Below are positions 37,380 through 45,171 of a DNA stretch of 64,000 bases, piece after piece (the stretch's first letter is position 1; every line of letters begins with the position of its first letter). The stretch lies in contig JAXMCV010000003.1 in NCBI GenBank assembly GCA_046349215.1, forward strand, positions 310,001-374,000, given 5' to 3'. Under the pieces are notes generated by a model. The model was not told where the DNA came from and made no database searches. It was given only the letters and a program-made list of their open reading frames with translations. This stretch comes from JAJXWB01 sp046349215. GTDB lineage: Bacteria > Pseudomonadota > Alphaproteobacteria > Rhizobiales > Beijerinckiaceae. Position numbers and translations under genes: made by a program.

Positions 37380-37655
37380 TCAGGGGGCAATATTGCAAGC
37401 CGATTGACAATTGCAGTCGATGCGGTTGCAAGTCTCACATCGTGCTTCGAGCTTGTAGAGCGCTGCGATAGCGCTTTCGATTTCCCGCCTTGGAATGCGT
37501 TCGCCGTTCGGGCCGGCGATGTTCGAGGGTTCTCGCCCCTGCCGCCACAAGCGCGACGCCGTCTCAATCGCGCGAACGACCGTGTCATGCCGCGACACAA
37601 TCGTATCGCGCCTGCCGACCGCAAATCTGGAATACAGCGTCCAGTTTTCCTTCAT
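37380..37655 (-). CDS. Hypothetical protein, 3' end altered by IS21
   Basis: 91 codons starting at ATG 37655, which overlaps the stop of the upstream membrane-protein gene (ATGA). The sequence MKENWTLYSRFAVGRRDT continues with a basic helix and ends near a Cys cluster (CETCNRIDCN). I do not recognise a family. The last nine residues and the stop come from the IS21 right end (37380-37409), so the native C-terminus has been replaced. Rejoining the flanks would give a tail of about a dozen residues before a TGA, assuming the left flank is the old continuation. It is the last gene of the zinc-ribbon/membrane operon. Confidence 0.55.
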   Translation of the reverse strand: MKENWTLYSRFAVGRRDTIVSRHDTVVRAIETASRLWRQGREPSNIAGPNGERIPRREIESAIAALYKLEARCETCNRIDCNCQSACNIAP

Positions 37656-37876
37656 GGCGGGTCGACCATTACGACCGCGAAGACAGACTGCGATTTCGCA
37701 GCCTTCGGCGCAAAGGCATTTGGCCTCTGCGTAATAGCGAGCCAGCATCCAAACGCGAGGCATGCGATCAAGAGCAGGACCGCGAGCGACAGCAACGCCT
37801 CAAGGAGAACGGTCGCGGGCCGCCAGCGCTGCGTCGGTTCAAAGGTGTTACCCTCATGGTTCAAGGGCGCATTCAT
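37652..37876 (-). CDS. Small membrane protein, cassette copy A
   Basis: 74-aa protein with a soluble N-terminus (MNAPLNHEGNTFEPTQRW) and one strong transmembrane helix (about residues 23-48, VLLEALLSLAVLLLIACLAF). Its N-terminus aligns with the protein at 38337-38477: 11 of the first 20 positions match (M1, P4, H7, G9, N10, F12, E13, P14, T15, W18, P20). The start overlaps the stop of the zinc-ribbon gene (ATGA), and the stop overlaps the next gene in the same way. The function is unknown. Confidence 0.6.
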   Translation of the reverse strand: MNAPLNHEGNTFEPTQRWRPATVLLEALLSLAVLLLIACLAFGCWLAITQRPNAFAPKAAKSQSVFAVVMVDPP

Positions 37877-38094
37877 GGCGGGTCGAAACCCATTCCCAAA
37901 ACGTCAACCTCGGCCGGCGCCGAGCACTTGACGCATGCGAGTCGTCGGAGTTTTGGGATCGCGGTGAGGGGCGTCTCACCCGGCAAATCGATTGCGGCCA
38001 AGGGAACGGTGAAACGCTCGCCGCACTCTGTGCATACGACCAGCAGGTCACGTACGCCGATTGAGCGGACGTGGTCGATTGTGGGGGCAATCAT
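37873..38094 (-). CDS. Small zinc-ribbon protein, cassette copy A
   Basis: 73-aa protein with two CxxC knuckles, Cys21/24 (CTECG) and Cys54/57 (CVKCS), a probable zinc ribbon. The ATG at 38094 is chosen because the copy B protein then aligns from its first Met (MIAPTIDHVRSIGVR against MRTPSLDYARSLGIR); a reading from 38166 would add 24 residues. It resembles small hypothetical zinc-ribbon proteins common in Bradyrhizobium-like genomes (family memory, not checked). The four-base overlap with the membrane protein suggests that the two products work together. Confidence 0.65.
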   Translation of the reverse strand: MIAPTIDHVRSIGVRDLLVVCTECGERFTVPLAAIDLPGETPLTAIPKLRRLACVKCSAPAEVDVLGMGFDPP

Positions 38095-38169
38095 AGCTAG
38101 AGCATAGCTGATATGCGAAAATATCGCACCGACAGCTTTGGCTGCGCCTTTGACCAAATCGGACAAACG

Positions 38170-38340
38170 TTATGCGGCAATAGGCCGCCATCGAAGACCG
38201 CTTTCCGCCGCTTTCAGCAGTTCGGAAAGTCCGCTGCTGAGCGCTTTTTCAGGGTCGATTATGAGGATCAGAAGGACATCGTCAGTAAGTTCGGTATCAG
38301 GATCAACTGCCACGCAGATTTTGGGGGGACGCCTTGCTAT
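38170..38340 (-). pseudogene. Coding remnant between the two cassettes
   Basis: An open stretch of 56 codons (IARRPPKICVAVDPDTEL ... GLRWRPIAA) ends 75 bases before copy A. It has no plausible start of its own; upstream its frame is buried in the copy B membrane gene. It may be the frame-shifted C-terminal half of that membrane protein, which is shorter than copy A (46 against 74 aa). Coding status is doubtful. Confidence 0.3.
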
Positions 38341-38477
38341 CGCACTAACGCCACCGAAGTGAGCAACAGCGCGACGACGGCGGCCATAGAAACCAGAATC
38401 AGCCCCATGAAGGCCAGCGGCTGCCATGCCTTCGTGGGTTCAAACGAGTTTCCCTTGTGGTCGAAGGGCTCTTTCAT
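38337..38477 (-). CDS. Small membrane protein, cassette copy B
   Basis: 46-aa paralogue of the copy A membrane protein: MKEPFDHKGNSFEPTKAWQP, then one transmembrane helix (LAFMGLILVSMAAVVALLL). Its ATG overlaps the stop of the copy B zinc-ribbon gene (ATGA at 38474-38477), exactly as in copy A. It stops about 28 residues earlier than copy A, perhaps by frameshift. The function is unknown. Confidence 0.55.
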   Translation of the reverse strand: MKEPFDHKGNSFEPTKAWQPLAFMGLILVSMAAVVALLLTSVALVR

Positions 38478-38693
38478 TTCTGACGGAACCCCATTGCCTG
38501 CACGTCCACTTCGCAGGGCTCCGAGCACTGCTCGCAGACGATGGGCTGAAGCGGCAACTAGATCCAGAGCGTTATCGCCGGGGAGGTTTATGGCCGACTG
38601 AGGAACAATGGAACGATGCCCGCAGCGACTGCACACTGCCGCCACCTGCCGGATACCGAGCGAGCGCGCGTAGTCGAGGCTGGGAGTCCTCAT
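38474..38693 (-). pseudogene. Zinc-ribbon protein, cassette copy B, frameshifted
   Basis: It starts at ATG 38693 (MRTPSLDYARSLGIRQ), with the first knuckle CSRCG at residues 21-24 as in copy A. Near 38555-38560 the frame changes: the second knuckle (IVCEQCSEPCEVDVQAMGF) is read one frame over and ends on the TGA that overlaps the copy B membrane gene. The total of 220 bases is not a multiple of three, against 222 in copy A. It could be a true frameshift mutation or a sequencing error. Confidence 0.6.
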
Positions 38694-38800
38694 ACAGAGA
38701 GATTGCCGAACGGCTCCGGTCAAGTCGTTGATGCTCCTCAATGGTGCCCAGCGTTCCCGGCGAGAGAATGACGGTCTGAGGAAGCCTAGGGAGGCGGAGG

Positions 38801-39067
38801 ATGACGACCAAGAAAAGAGGATTCGCGGCCATGTCTCCCGACCAGCAACGTCAGATAGCCGCGATGGGCGGTCGCGCCGTTCCGAACGAAAAGCGTTCGT
38901 TCGCAAAGAATCGAGAACTTGCGGCGGCTGCGGGAACAAAGGGCGGCTCCGCGGTTCCCGCAGAGAAGCGGAGCTTCGCGATGTCAACGAAACTGGCGAG
39001 CAAGTCGGGCCGGAAGGGTGGACTCGCAGCAAGACGGAACAGGAACAAATCTGCTGGCGAGAAGTAG
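38801..39067 (+). CDS. KGG-repeat stress protein
   Basis: 88-aa very hydrophilic protein with degenerate repeats ending in GG: GFAAMSPDQQRQIAAMGG, then KRSFAKNRELAAAAGTKGG and KRSFAMSTKLASKSGRKGG. This is the general-stress KGG (GsiB/Con-10-like) repeat pattern, found in hydrophilin-type desiccation or acid-stress proteins. The ATG at 38801 follows GGCGGAGG. It diverges from the zinc-ribbon operon (107-bp gap). A dispersed repeat follows. Confidence 0.8.
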   Translation: MTTKKRGFAAMSPDQQRQIAAMGGRAVPNEKRSFAKNRELAAAAGTKGGSAVPAEKRSFAMSTKLASKSGRKGGLAARRNRNKSAGEK

Positions 39068-39116
39068 ACCTTGTGAGCGACGACTCTGGCGGCCGCTCAT
39101 CAAGAGAGTCTGCTAT

Positions 39117-39190
39117 CCGCCCCTCCTGGCGGTTGGGAAGGTCCGCTGCCGGGCGCGTCGGCTCGAAAGGTTGGTTTCGGTCCTCGAGCC
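39117..39190 (+). repeat. Dispersed intergenic repeat, copy 1
   Basis: Contains CTGGCGGTTGGGAAGGTCCG followed by CTGCCGGGCGCGTCGGCTCG. It shares this core with copies near 40198, 47641 and 54351; the 3' half is more diverged here. It lies in the KGG-UspA gap (39068-39333), which holds no gene I can support. Confidence 0.65.
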
Positions 39191-39333
39191 AAGGGGGATT
39201 TCCGACCGGTTGCGGTCATTCGCGCCCTGCGCGGCGTCGGCCGAGGGCACGAGTGCAATTGTTGATCACCAACAAAGCCCCGGGGGCCCATGGTTGATAC
39301 GCTTCCTATAATCAGGCGGGGGTTGCTCAGTTC

Positions 39334-39783
39334 ATGTATAAACATATCCTCGTGCCGGTGGATCCCGAAGGCTTGTCGGACACTGCTCTAGCGCACGCTA
39401 CCGGGCTGGCTACAGCGTTCGGATCGCGGGTCAGCCTGATGACGATGGCAGAGCCAGTCTATGCTCATCTGGCGCAAGCTGGCGAGATTCATGATGCGTT
39501 TGAACATGAAGCATCTTCTACAGCCCGCGCGGCTGGCCTGCTTCAGGTGGCTTCGCGCAAGCTTCGCGCCGCAAATGTCGACTTCGACACCATCATCTTT
39601 TCCGGTGAGCGCCCGTGGGAAAGCATTGCGAAAGCCGCAGAAGATCATGACTGCGACCTGATCGTCATGGCGACGCGGGGCGGCAAGCATATCGACGGTT
39701 TTGTTTTCGGGAGCGTAGCAGCTTCCGTCCTCACGCGAAGCAACGTACCGCTGCTTGTCATTAGAGATGACCAGGATTTCTAA
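39334..39783 (+). CDS. Universal stress protein (UspA family)
   Basis: 149-aa single UspA domain. It begins MYKHILVPVDPEGLSDTALAH and ends VPLLVIRDDQDF. The ATP-binding signature G-x2-G-x9-GS is present in ATRGGKHIDGFVFGSVA, so it is of the nucleotide-binding type. It lies between the KGG protein and a small secreted protein on the same strand, which suggests a stress-response group. The ATG at 39334 has only a weak ribosome site (GGGGG). Confidence 0.9.
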   Translation: MYKHILVPVDPEGLSDTALAHATGLATAFGSRVSLMTMAEPVYAHLAQAGEIHDAFEHEASSTARAAGLLQVASRKLRAANVDFDTIIFSGERPWESIAKAAEDHDCDLIVMATRGGKHIDGFVFGSVAASVLTRSNVPLLVIRDDQDF

Positions 39784-39830
39784 GGGTGCATCATACGCGG
39801 TTGGAACATTGGACGAGAAGGAGCTGAGAA

Positions 39831-40061
39831 ATGAGAACCACGATCATAATGGCAGGCATCGCTACGGTGGCCGCGCTTATCTCCGCCAACGCCGCTTATG
39901 CGGCGCAAGATATGGCCACTCGAATGGCTGCCGTTGAGCAATGCGTCGCGCAGGCCCAGCAGCAAGTGGCGGATCCTACAGGCGCCAGAAGCTCATCGGT
40001 TCAAACGGCTCGCACGCAGGTCTACTCCGCTTGCATGCGCAAAAAAGGCCTCCGGCCGTAG
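39831..40061 (+). CDS. Small secreted protein of unknown function
   Basis: 76 aa. A Sec signal peptide covers residues 1-24 (MRTTIIMAGIATVAALISANAAYA). The mature part of ~52 residues is Gln/Ala/Thr-rich with two Cys (in EQCVAQ and SACMRKK) that could form a disulfide. The ATG at 39831 follows AAGGAG. It lies 47 bases after uspA on the same strand. No family recognised. Confidence 0.6.
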   Translation: MRTTIIMAGIATVAALISANAAYAAQDMATRMAAVEQCVAQAQQQVADPTGARSSSVQTARTQVYSACMRKKGLRP

Positions 40062-40197
40062 GGGTCCCAAATATAAGAACTTCGCCGAGAGGTCAGGTCG
40101 GAAAACATTCGCTTTCTACCTCGGCTCGAGATGTCAGCGTCGCACGCGCCGCGGCTCGGTGCGTTGGGATGCGCCCAACGTTCCGGCGAAAACGCAA

Positions 40198-40281
40198 GGA
40201 AGGTCCGCTGCCGGACGCGTCGGCCCGAATGGCAGCTTCCGGGGCTGGCGCCAATGGGCGAGAACGACCGCTGCGGACATT
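40198..40281 (+). repeat. Dispersed intergenic repeat, copy 2
   Basis: The sequence GGAAGGTCCGCTGCCGGACG continues with GTCGGCCCGAATGGCAGC, then TTCCGGGGCTGGCGCCAATG and GGCGAGAACGACC. This is the best-preserved copy together with copy 4 at 54351. It lies between the small secreted protein and the convergent outer-membrane gene. Confidence 0.7.
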
Positions 40282-40297
40282 CTCTACCTGTCTCAAT

Positions 40298-41134
40298 CTA
40301 TTTTTTCGCCACCTCGATCGGCTTCGGTCGCGCCTCCGGGAACAAAAAGCTGAGTTGCGCCCGCAATTGCCATTTCGCGCCTTCGTGTGGTCGAACGGCG
40401 TTGTAGTATGCGCCGATCTGCGCATTAACCGGTTGCTCGCCAATGCGGAACACACGCCCGACACCGCCGCCAAATGGGACGGTCCACTGCTGGCCAGGCT
40501 TTGCTACCCAGTTTGCGGTAACGATTGGGGCGGACACTAGGTACCAGCCGCCGGGCATATTGTAGTTGATAAAGTATTGCGCCGTCATCTGGCTGACGCG
40601 CTTGCGGTCCCAGTCCCCTGCGAACGACCACATGTTGTTGATGAGCAAGCCGATCACCCAGTGGCCGGGCATGATCACTGCTACGGCTGCGGGACCTGCG
40701 CTCCATTTGCCTGTTCCAAGCAACTTGTCGGTTGCCGTGGGTGCCGAGAGCGTCGGGCCGACACCCCAGATAAGTCCATCAGGATGGGATGGAGACAGGA
40801 AGAAGGTCGGATTGATGTCGCCGAGGCCGAAGAAGCTGTGCTCGGTGGGCGACATGCGCGGAATGCCGATCACGGGGATGATCGTTCGCGTAATGAGATT
40901 CCAGTCCTCGCCCAGATGGAAAGGAACGACTGGTTCAATGTTCGTCACGTTGGACGTGCCGCGGTACTTGCCCGTCAGGAAGTTCGTATTGTTCTGGAAC
41001 GGTACGCTGATCATGTCAGCAAGAGGATTTTGCGCCGCCTTCGCCAGATGTTCAGTCGAAGTTTCCTCGGCGCTCGCGGACGTGGCGAACAACATCGCGA
41101 CAGCAGCCGCACAGGTTGAAATTATCGCCTTCAT
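40298..41134 (-). CDS. Outer-membrane transporter-like protein (neuromedin U family)
   Basis: 278 aa. The signal peptide MKAIISTCAAAVAMLFATSASA is followed by alternating aromatic beta-strand segments (NNTNFLTGKYRGTSN, INPTFFLSPSHPDGL, WVIGLLINNMWSFAG), consistent with a beta-barrel. Proteins of this look are annotated as neuromedin U or putative transporter in Proteobacteria; the exact role is unknown. The ATG at 41134 follows AGGGGAA. It lies downstream of the arylsulfatase on the same strand (110-bp gap) and may let sulfate esters or products cross the outer membrane. Confidence 0.65.
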   Translation of the reverse strand: MKAIISTCAAAVAMLFATSASAEETSTEHLAKAAQNPLADMISVPFQNNTNFLTGKYRGTSNVTNIEPVVPFHLGEDWNLITRTIIPVIGIPRMSPTEHSFFGLGDINPTFFLSPSHPDGLIWGVGPTLSAPTATDKLLGTGKWSAGPAAVAVIMPGHWVIGLLINNMWSFAGDWDRKRVSQMTAQYFINYNMPGGWYLVSAPIVTANWVAKPGQQWTVPFGGGVGRVFRIGEQPVNAQIGAYYNAVRPHEGAKWQLRAQLSFLFPEARPKPIEVAKK

Positions 41135-41244
41135 GGATTCCCCTGACTTCGCCTCAAGAGACTAGGTCTGTGCCGCTCGGCACTGACCTGGACTTCGAGC
41201 TAAATGCCTACGCGGAGTGAGCGTTCGCTGTGGGCTTGATTGCG

Positions 41245-43740
41245 TCATCTATCCCGCTTCTTAGCGAGTTCCTCCATCATCGCTTTGATCGAAGCTGGCG
41301 AGACGCTCGACTCGCCAAGGTCGAAGACGACCTTTCCGAACTTGCCTGTGAAGGCAAACGGCACCTGATAGTCGCTGTCGTCTACCGATGTACCCGTGTC
41401 CAGCCCGACGTCGAATGTCTCGTCCCATGCCCAAATGAAGGGAATGGTTTTCGGCAACGAACGTTGCGCTACTGAGCGGCCGTCAACGCTAAGCGTACCG
41501 CTGCCGCCCCGCGCTACGGCCATCCCCTGCGGGTCCATCTTCCACTCGAACACCACAGTATGTTTACCAGGCGCGAGTGGCTCGGCGGCCTGCCACTTGA
41601 AGCGTTCGACGCCCAAAGCGTTGTAAGTGAAAGTCGGCTTACCGTCTTTTAGATACAGGCCGTAGCCGGCGAAACGTCCGCCCTGCGTCACAAGGACCCC
41701 ATTCGCTCCGCCTTGTGGGACTTCGAACTCGGCAGTGATTTTGAATGAGCGGTTAAGAATGGAGGGCGCCGCAGCAAACTGCGTCGACGCCATCGGCGTA
41801 GTATAGACGAACTGCGTGCGCCCAGCCGCCGGTCCAGGCCGTTCGTTGGTGATGATCGGCACTTGTGAATTGTTCAACGGGAAGACGTTGTTGCGGGTCG
41901 CCTCGATCGTCCACAACTCTTGCATCATCCGCAGCCTCTCCGGCTCTTTCGCAGCGAGATCATTGGTCTGCGTTGGATCTTCAACGAGGTTGTAGAGCTC
42001 CCACACGTAGCCATTCATGACGTCAACTGGCGGCTTGCCAGCGACGCCTTCCCAAGGCGTCACTACCGGCGTCGTATTCGCCATCCACCCGTCATGGTAG
42101 ATGGCGCGGTTGCCGAAGATTTCGAAATATTGTGTCCTGCGCGTCGAAGGCGCTTTGGCGTTTGCTGGGTCCCATGTGTAGGTCATGCTTACGCCGTCAT
42201 AAGGGCGCTGCTGGATGCCGTTGATGAAAGTCGGCTGCGGGATACCGATCGCCTCAAGAACTGTTGGCGCGACATCGATCACGTGGTGGAATTGGTGTCG
42301 GATTGTTCCGACATCTTTGATCCGACTAGGCCACGAGATGACCATCCCGGTACGCGTGCCGCCGAGATGGGACGCCACCTGCTTGACCCAGCGGTATGGA
42401 GTGTCCATGGCGAAAGCCCACGGAACCGCGAAGTGGTTATAGGTCCGATCGGTGCCCCACATAGGAATCAGAGGCAACATCTGTTCGACCGTGAACGTGG
42501 CGCCGTTGAAATAAGCGACTTCATTAGGCGTACCGTTAAGCGAACCTTCGGCGCTCATGCCGTTATCGCCAGCAACCCAGATGATCAGGGTATTGTCGAG
42601 TTGGCCTAGCTTTTCAATTGAGTCGATTACACGTCCAATCTCCGCATCCACGTAGGCCATATACGCAGCCCATACGTTTATCTGTCGCAGATACAGTCGC
42701 TTTTGGTCAGCGTTTAAACTTTCCCAACGCGGCAGCAAGCCGTCTGGCCATGGCGGCAAAATCGAATTCGCAGGAATGACTCCCAGGCGCTTCTGGTTGG
42801 CGAAAATCTTCTCCGCAACTTTGTTCCAACCCTCGTCAAACAGCTTCATGTCGGAAATCTTGTCCACCCACTCCTTGGTTGGATGATGCGGTGCGTGGGT
42901 GGCGCCCGGCGCATAGTGCATGAACCACGGCCGGTTAGGATTGGTCGCCGTCTGCGTACGGATGTACTCAATGGCGTCGTCGGCCATTGCTGTGACAAGA
43001 TTCCACTGCCCCTGCTTGCCGTTATATGGATGTATAGGCGTGGTGTTGCGGAACAGATTGCCAGGCTCCCACTGGCTAGTGTCGCCACCAATAAAACCAT
43101 AGAAATAATCGTAACCTTGTCCGATCGGGAAGTTTGTGAACGGTCCTGTTGGGGTGGCTTCCCAGACCGGCACGTTGTGGTTCTTGCCGAACCAAGATGT
43201 CGCGTAGCCGTTTTGCCTGAGCGTCATCGCCATGTGCGCGCTCTCAGGGCCAGTGACCGTGTCATATCCGGGGTATCCGCTCGAGCCCTCGGCTACGTTG
43301 CCAAATGCCACGGCATGATGATTGCGACCGGTAAGCAGCGCGGCACGGGTCGGCGAACACAGCGCCGTATTGTGCATTTGCGTGTAGCGGATCCCACGCT
43401 GCGCCAGTTGATCCAGCGTCGGCGTGGGCACGATGCCCCCGAACGCGGAGTTGGAGCCGAAGCCCGCATCGTCGATCAACACCAGAAGCACGTTTGGCGC
43501 ACCCTTCGGGGGCGCGAGGGTAGAAGGCCAACCCGGCTTGCTATCGACCAGATTTGGTTGGATGTCGCCGCTGAAAGGAGCCGTCGGAACCGGCAATACG
43601 CGAGAAGCAGGGAACTCGCGAGTGTCAGGTGCCCCGGGGACGCCTTGGAACACCTGGGCGTCGGCGGCGCCTGCGGAGAGGACGAGAACAGTGGCCAGCG
43701 CTTTCAATGCGGTCGCGCAGCGGATTGTGAAAGGAAACAT
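41245..43740 (-). CDS. Periplasmic arylsulfatase
   Basis: 831-aa sulfatase. The signal peptide is MFPFTIRCATALKALATVLVLSAGAADA. Metal-binding Asp pair in LLVLIDDAGFG, formylglycine site Cys128 in CSPTRAALLTGR (C-x-P-x-R), and a second metal site in VAGDNGMSAEG. A ~200-residue C-terminal lectin-like domain (SFKITAEFEVPQGGANG onward) follows. Activity needs a formylglycine-generating enzyme, which is not in the window. The ATG at 43740 follows AAAGGAAAC. It lies between an AraC regulator and an outer-membrane protein, probably one functional group for organosulfate use. Confidence 0.92.
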   Translation of the reverse strand: MFPFTIRCATALKALATVLVLSAGAADAQVFQGVPGAPDTREFPASRVLPVPTAPFSGDIQPNLVDSKPGWPSTLAPPKGAPNVLLVLIDDAGFGSNSAFGGIVPTPTLDQLAQRGIRYTQMHNTALCSPTRAALLTGRNHHAVAFGNVAEGSSGYPGYDTVTGPESAHMAMTLRQNGYATSWFGKNHNVPVWEATPTGPFTNFPIGQGYDYFYGFIGGDTSQWEPGNLFRNTTPIHPYNGKQGQWNLVTAMADDAIEYIRTQTATNPNRPWFMHYAPGATHAPHHPTKEWVDKISDMKLFDEGWNKVAEKIFANQKRLGVIPANSILPPWPDGLLPRWESLNADQKRLYLRQINVWAAYMAYVDAEIGRVIDSIEKLGQLDNTLIIWVAGDNGMSAEGSLNGTPNEVAYFNGATFTVEQMLPLIPMWGTDRTYNHFAVPWAFAMDTPYRWVKQVASHLGGTRTGMVISWPSRIKDVGTIRHQFHHVIDVAPTVLEAIGIPQPTFINGIQQRPYDGVSMTYTWDPANAKAPSTRRTQYFEIFGNRAIYHDGWMANTTPVVTPWEGVAGKPPVDVMNGYVWELYNLVEDPTQTNDLAAKEPERLRMMQELWTIEATRNNVFPLNNSQVPIITNERPGPAAGRTQFVYTTPMASTQFAAAPSILNRSFKITAEFEVPQGGANGVLVTQGGRFAGYGLYLKDGKPTFTYNALGVERFKWQAAEPLAPGKHTVVFEWKMDPQGMAVARGGSGTLSVDGRSVAQRSLPKTIPFIWAWDETFDVGLDTGTSVDDSDYQVPFAFTGKFGKVVFDLGESSVSPASIKAMMEELAKKRDR

Positions 43741-43902
43741 TGAAGCCTCGTCGACGCCGAAGTTCGATGAGCGCAATTTGTCCCTGACGCACAGCCGATC
43801 CTATGCCAGATTCCAATTGGTTTTTGACATCCTTGGACTGCGCCGCCTACGTCTCCGCTCAGTTTGCGCCAAATCAATGGGCCGTTTCCGCCGCGCGCCG
43901 CC

Positions 43903-44922
43903 TCAGCGCCGCGAGCGATATTCCCCGGGCGGAACGCCCTCCAGCTTAAGGAAAGCGCGGGAAAACGCGCCATGATCAGAATAGCCAAGAACTATTGCGA
44001 TCCGGGTTACGCTCAGTCCCGTATTCAGCAGCAATTCCTTTGCGTGTTGGTGTCGGATATCGCTTATGACGCTCCGGAGACTCTTTCCCGACCGCCGAAG
44101 CTCTTTTGCGAGCTCCCCGGTCGTTATGCCAAGGGCTTCCGCGACCTTTTCTGCTTTGACTGAGCGATTTGCGACGGCGAAGCTGACATGTCGTTTTACT
44201 CGTAGCGGCAATGACGCTTTGTGCCGAGGCAGCTGAGCGATGTTCTTTAGGAACTTATACAAGGAGGAGTCCGCATCCTTTTTGACAAACTCCAAGGCTT
44301 CCGGGCTGAAATCCAAAGCTGCTTCATCAGCGTCGAAAGTCAGTTTGGCGCCGGTAAAATGCTTCCTGTATGGCTTCAGGTCTGCTGGATGCTCCCGTGG
44401 CAGCCGGACCTCTTTCAGGTGATAATGCGGGCCGCAATATCTCAAGATGCAGGAATGCATCTGAGCAATGACGCAATCATTTACGTGCCGGGCGCCCCTT
44501 AGGGCCGGAGCAACGCTCGAATATCTAATGGTCGCCAGTTCTTTCGTTTCGACCAACTCGAAAGCGCCGCCTTCGTGCATGAAGTGAATCAATCCGAAAA
44601 AGTCTCGAAGACCGGTTCGCAAGTCGGGCGCGTTGAATAGGAGGTAAGATGGGAGGCCAAGGTCAGCCGGATGCGCACCGACCAGTAATCCTATGTGATC
44701 ACACCCCGACAAAATCTCAGCTTCAGATGCGATTTGATCGAGCGCGTGGAGGGAAACGCGCGTCTCGGAATCGCAAAATACCTCCTCCGCTAGTCCTGCT
44801 TTTTCCAGCAGCTCAGACACGTTGATATTCAACGACTGTAGGACGGGGCCAATTGCGGCGATATTTCCCACGCGAACGTCCGGAGTATCCATCTCGGAAC
44901 TCGCCAAGCTGAAGCGTAGCAT
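43903..44922 (-). CDS. AraC family transcriptional regulator
   Basis: About 339 aa. An N-terminal ligand domain of the AraC/OruR type (VRVGNIAAIGPVLQSLNINVS ... FFGLIHFMHEGG) is followed by a C-terminal HTH pair: VAEALGITTGELAKELRR and GLSVTRIAIVLGYSDHGAFSRAF, ending GVPPGEYRSRR. Several starts are possible: ATG 44922 (used), ATG 44892 (fits the domain edge equally well) or TTG 44967. It precedes the arylsulfatase on the same strand (162-bp gap) and is its likely activator (inference). Confidence 0.87.
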   Translation of the reverse strand: MLRFSLASSEMDTPDVRVGNIAAIGPVLQSLNINVSELLEKAGLAEEVFCDSETRVSLHALDQIASEAEILSGCDHIGLLVGAHPADLGLPSYLLFNAPDLRTGLRDFFGLIHFMHEGGAFELVETKELATIRYSSVAPALRGARHVNDCVIAQMHSCILRYCGPHYHLKEVRLPREHPADLKPYRKHFTGAKLTFDADEAALDFSPEALEFVKKDADSSLYKFLKNIAQLPRHKASLPLRVKRHVSFAVANRSVKAEKVAEALGITTGELAKELRRSGKSLRSVISDIRHQHAKELLLNTGLSVTRIAIVLGYSDHGAFSRAFLKLEGVPPGEYRSRR

Positions 44923-45042
44923 TTTCAGTCGAATTCGATTCGGTAGATACTCTTCAACCACGGACAACCAATCAAGACTTCTTCTGAGACAAGGAGGCGA
45001 CGCGGTTTCATTGCGGGCTGTCAGAGGCTACCGATCTGGTAT

Positions 45043-45124
45043 TCGGGAATGTCCGCTAACCGCCCGAGGACGAAGCCGCTCCGCGGCAGGAGCTGCCCGA
45101 TTGGGGGCGGCTGAGGTCTGACAC
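45043..45124 (+). repeat. Possible diverged copy of the dispersed repeat
   Basis: The sequence GGGAATGTCCGCTAACCG resembles the core GGGAAGGTCCGCTGCCGG of the other copies, and GATTGGGGGCGG stands where they have CAATGGGCGA. It is less similar than the rest. It lies between the AraC gene and the IS91-type recombinase. Confidence 0.4.
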
Positions 45125-45171
45125 TCGGGATTGCACGATCATGTGGGGTTTCTCTTGAACGGGAGAGCCCC

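Larger units (their letters stand above)
34922..37409 (+). mobile_element. IS21 family insertion sequence
   Basis: About 2.49 kb bounded by inverted ends starting TGT. Each end carries two repeats: an outer one (34922-34950 with GCAATTTTGACCCCCTGA; 37381-37409 inverted) and an inner one (34959-34982 with TCGGCGTCCAAAATTGACCC; 37356-37380 inverted), the multiple-repeat design of IS21. It encodes istA and istB. No exact target duplication is evident (flanks GGTTG and ATTGC), so the border is accurate only to about 3 bases. Confidence 0.88.

Noticed and set aside
34912..37418. Exact target-site duplication for IS21
   Set aside because: The flanks GGTTG and ATTGC share only TTG with a one-base offset, which could equally be part of the terminal repeat. 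No duplication can be claimed.
38430..38455. tRNA T-arm-like GGTTCAAACGAG
   Set aside because: It is the coding sequence for the NSFEPT motif of the membrane protein; no cloverleaf can be built around it.
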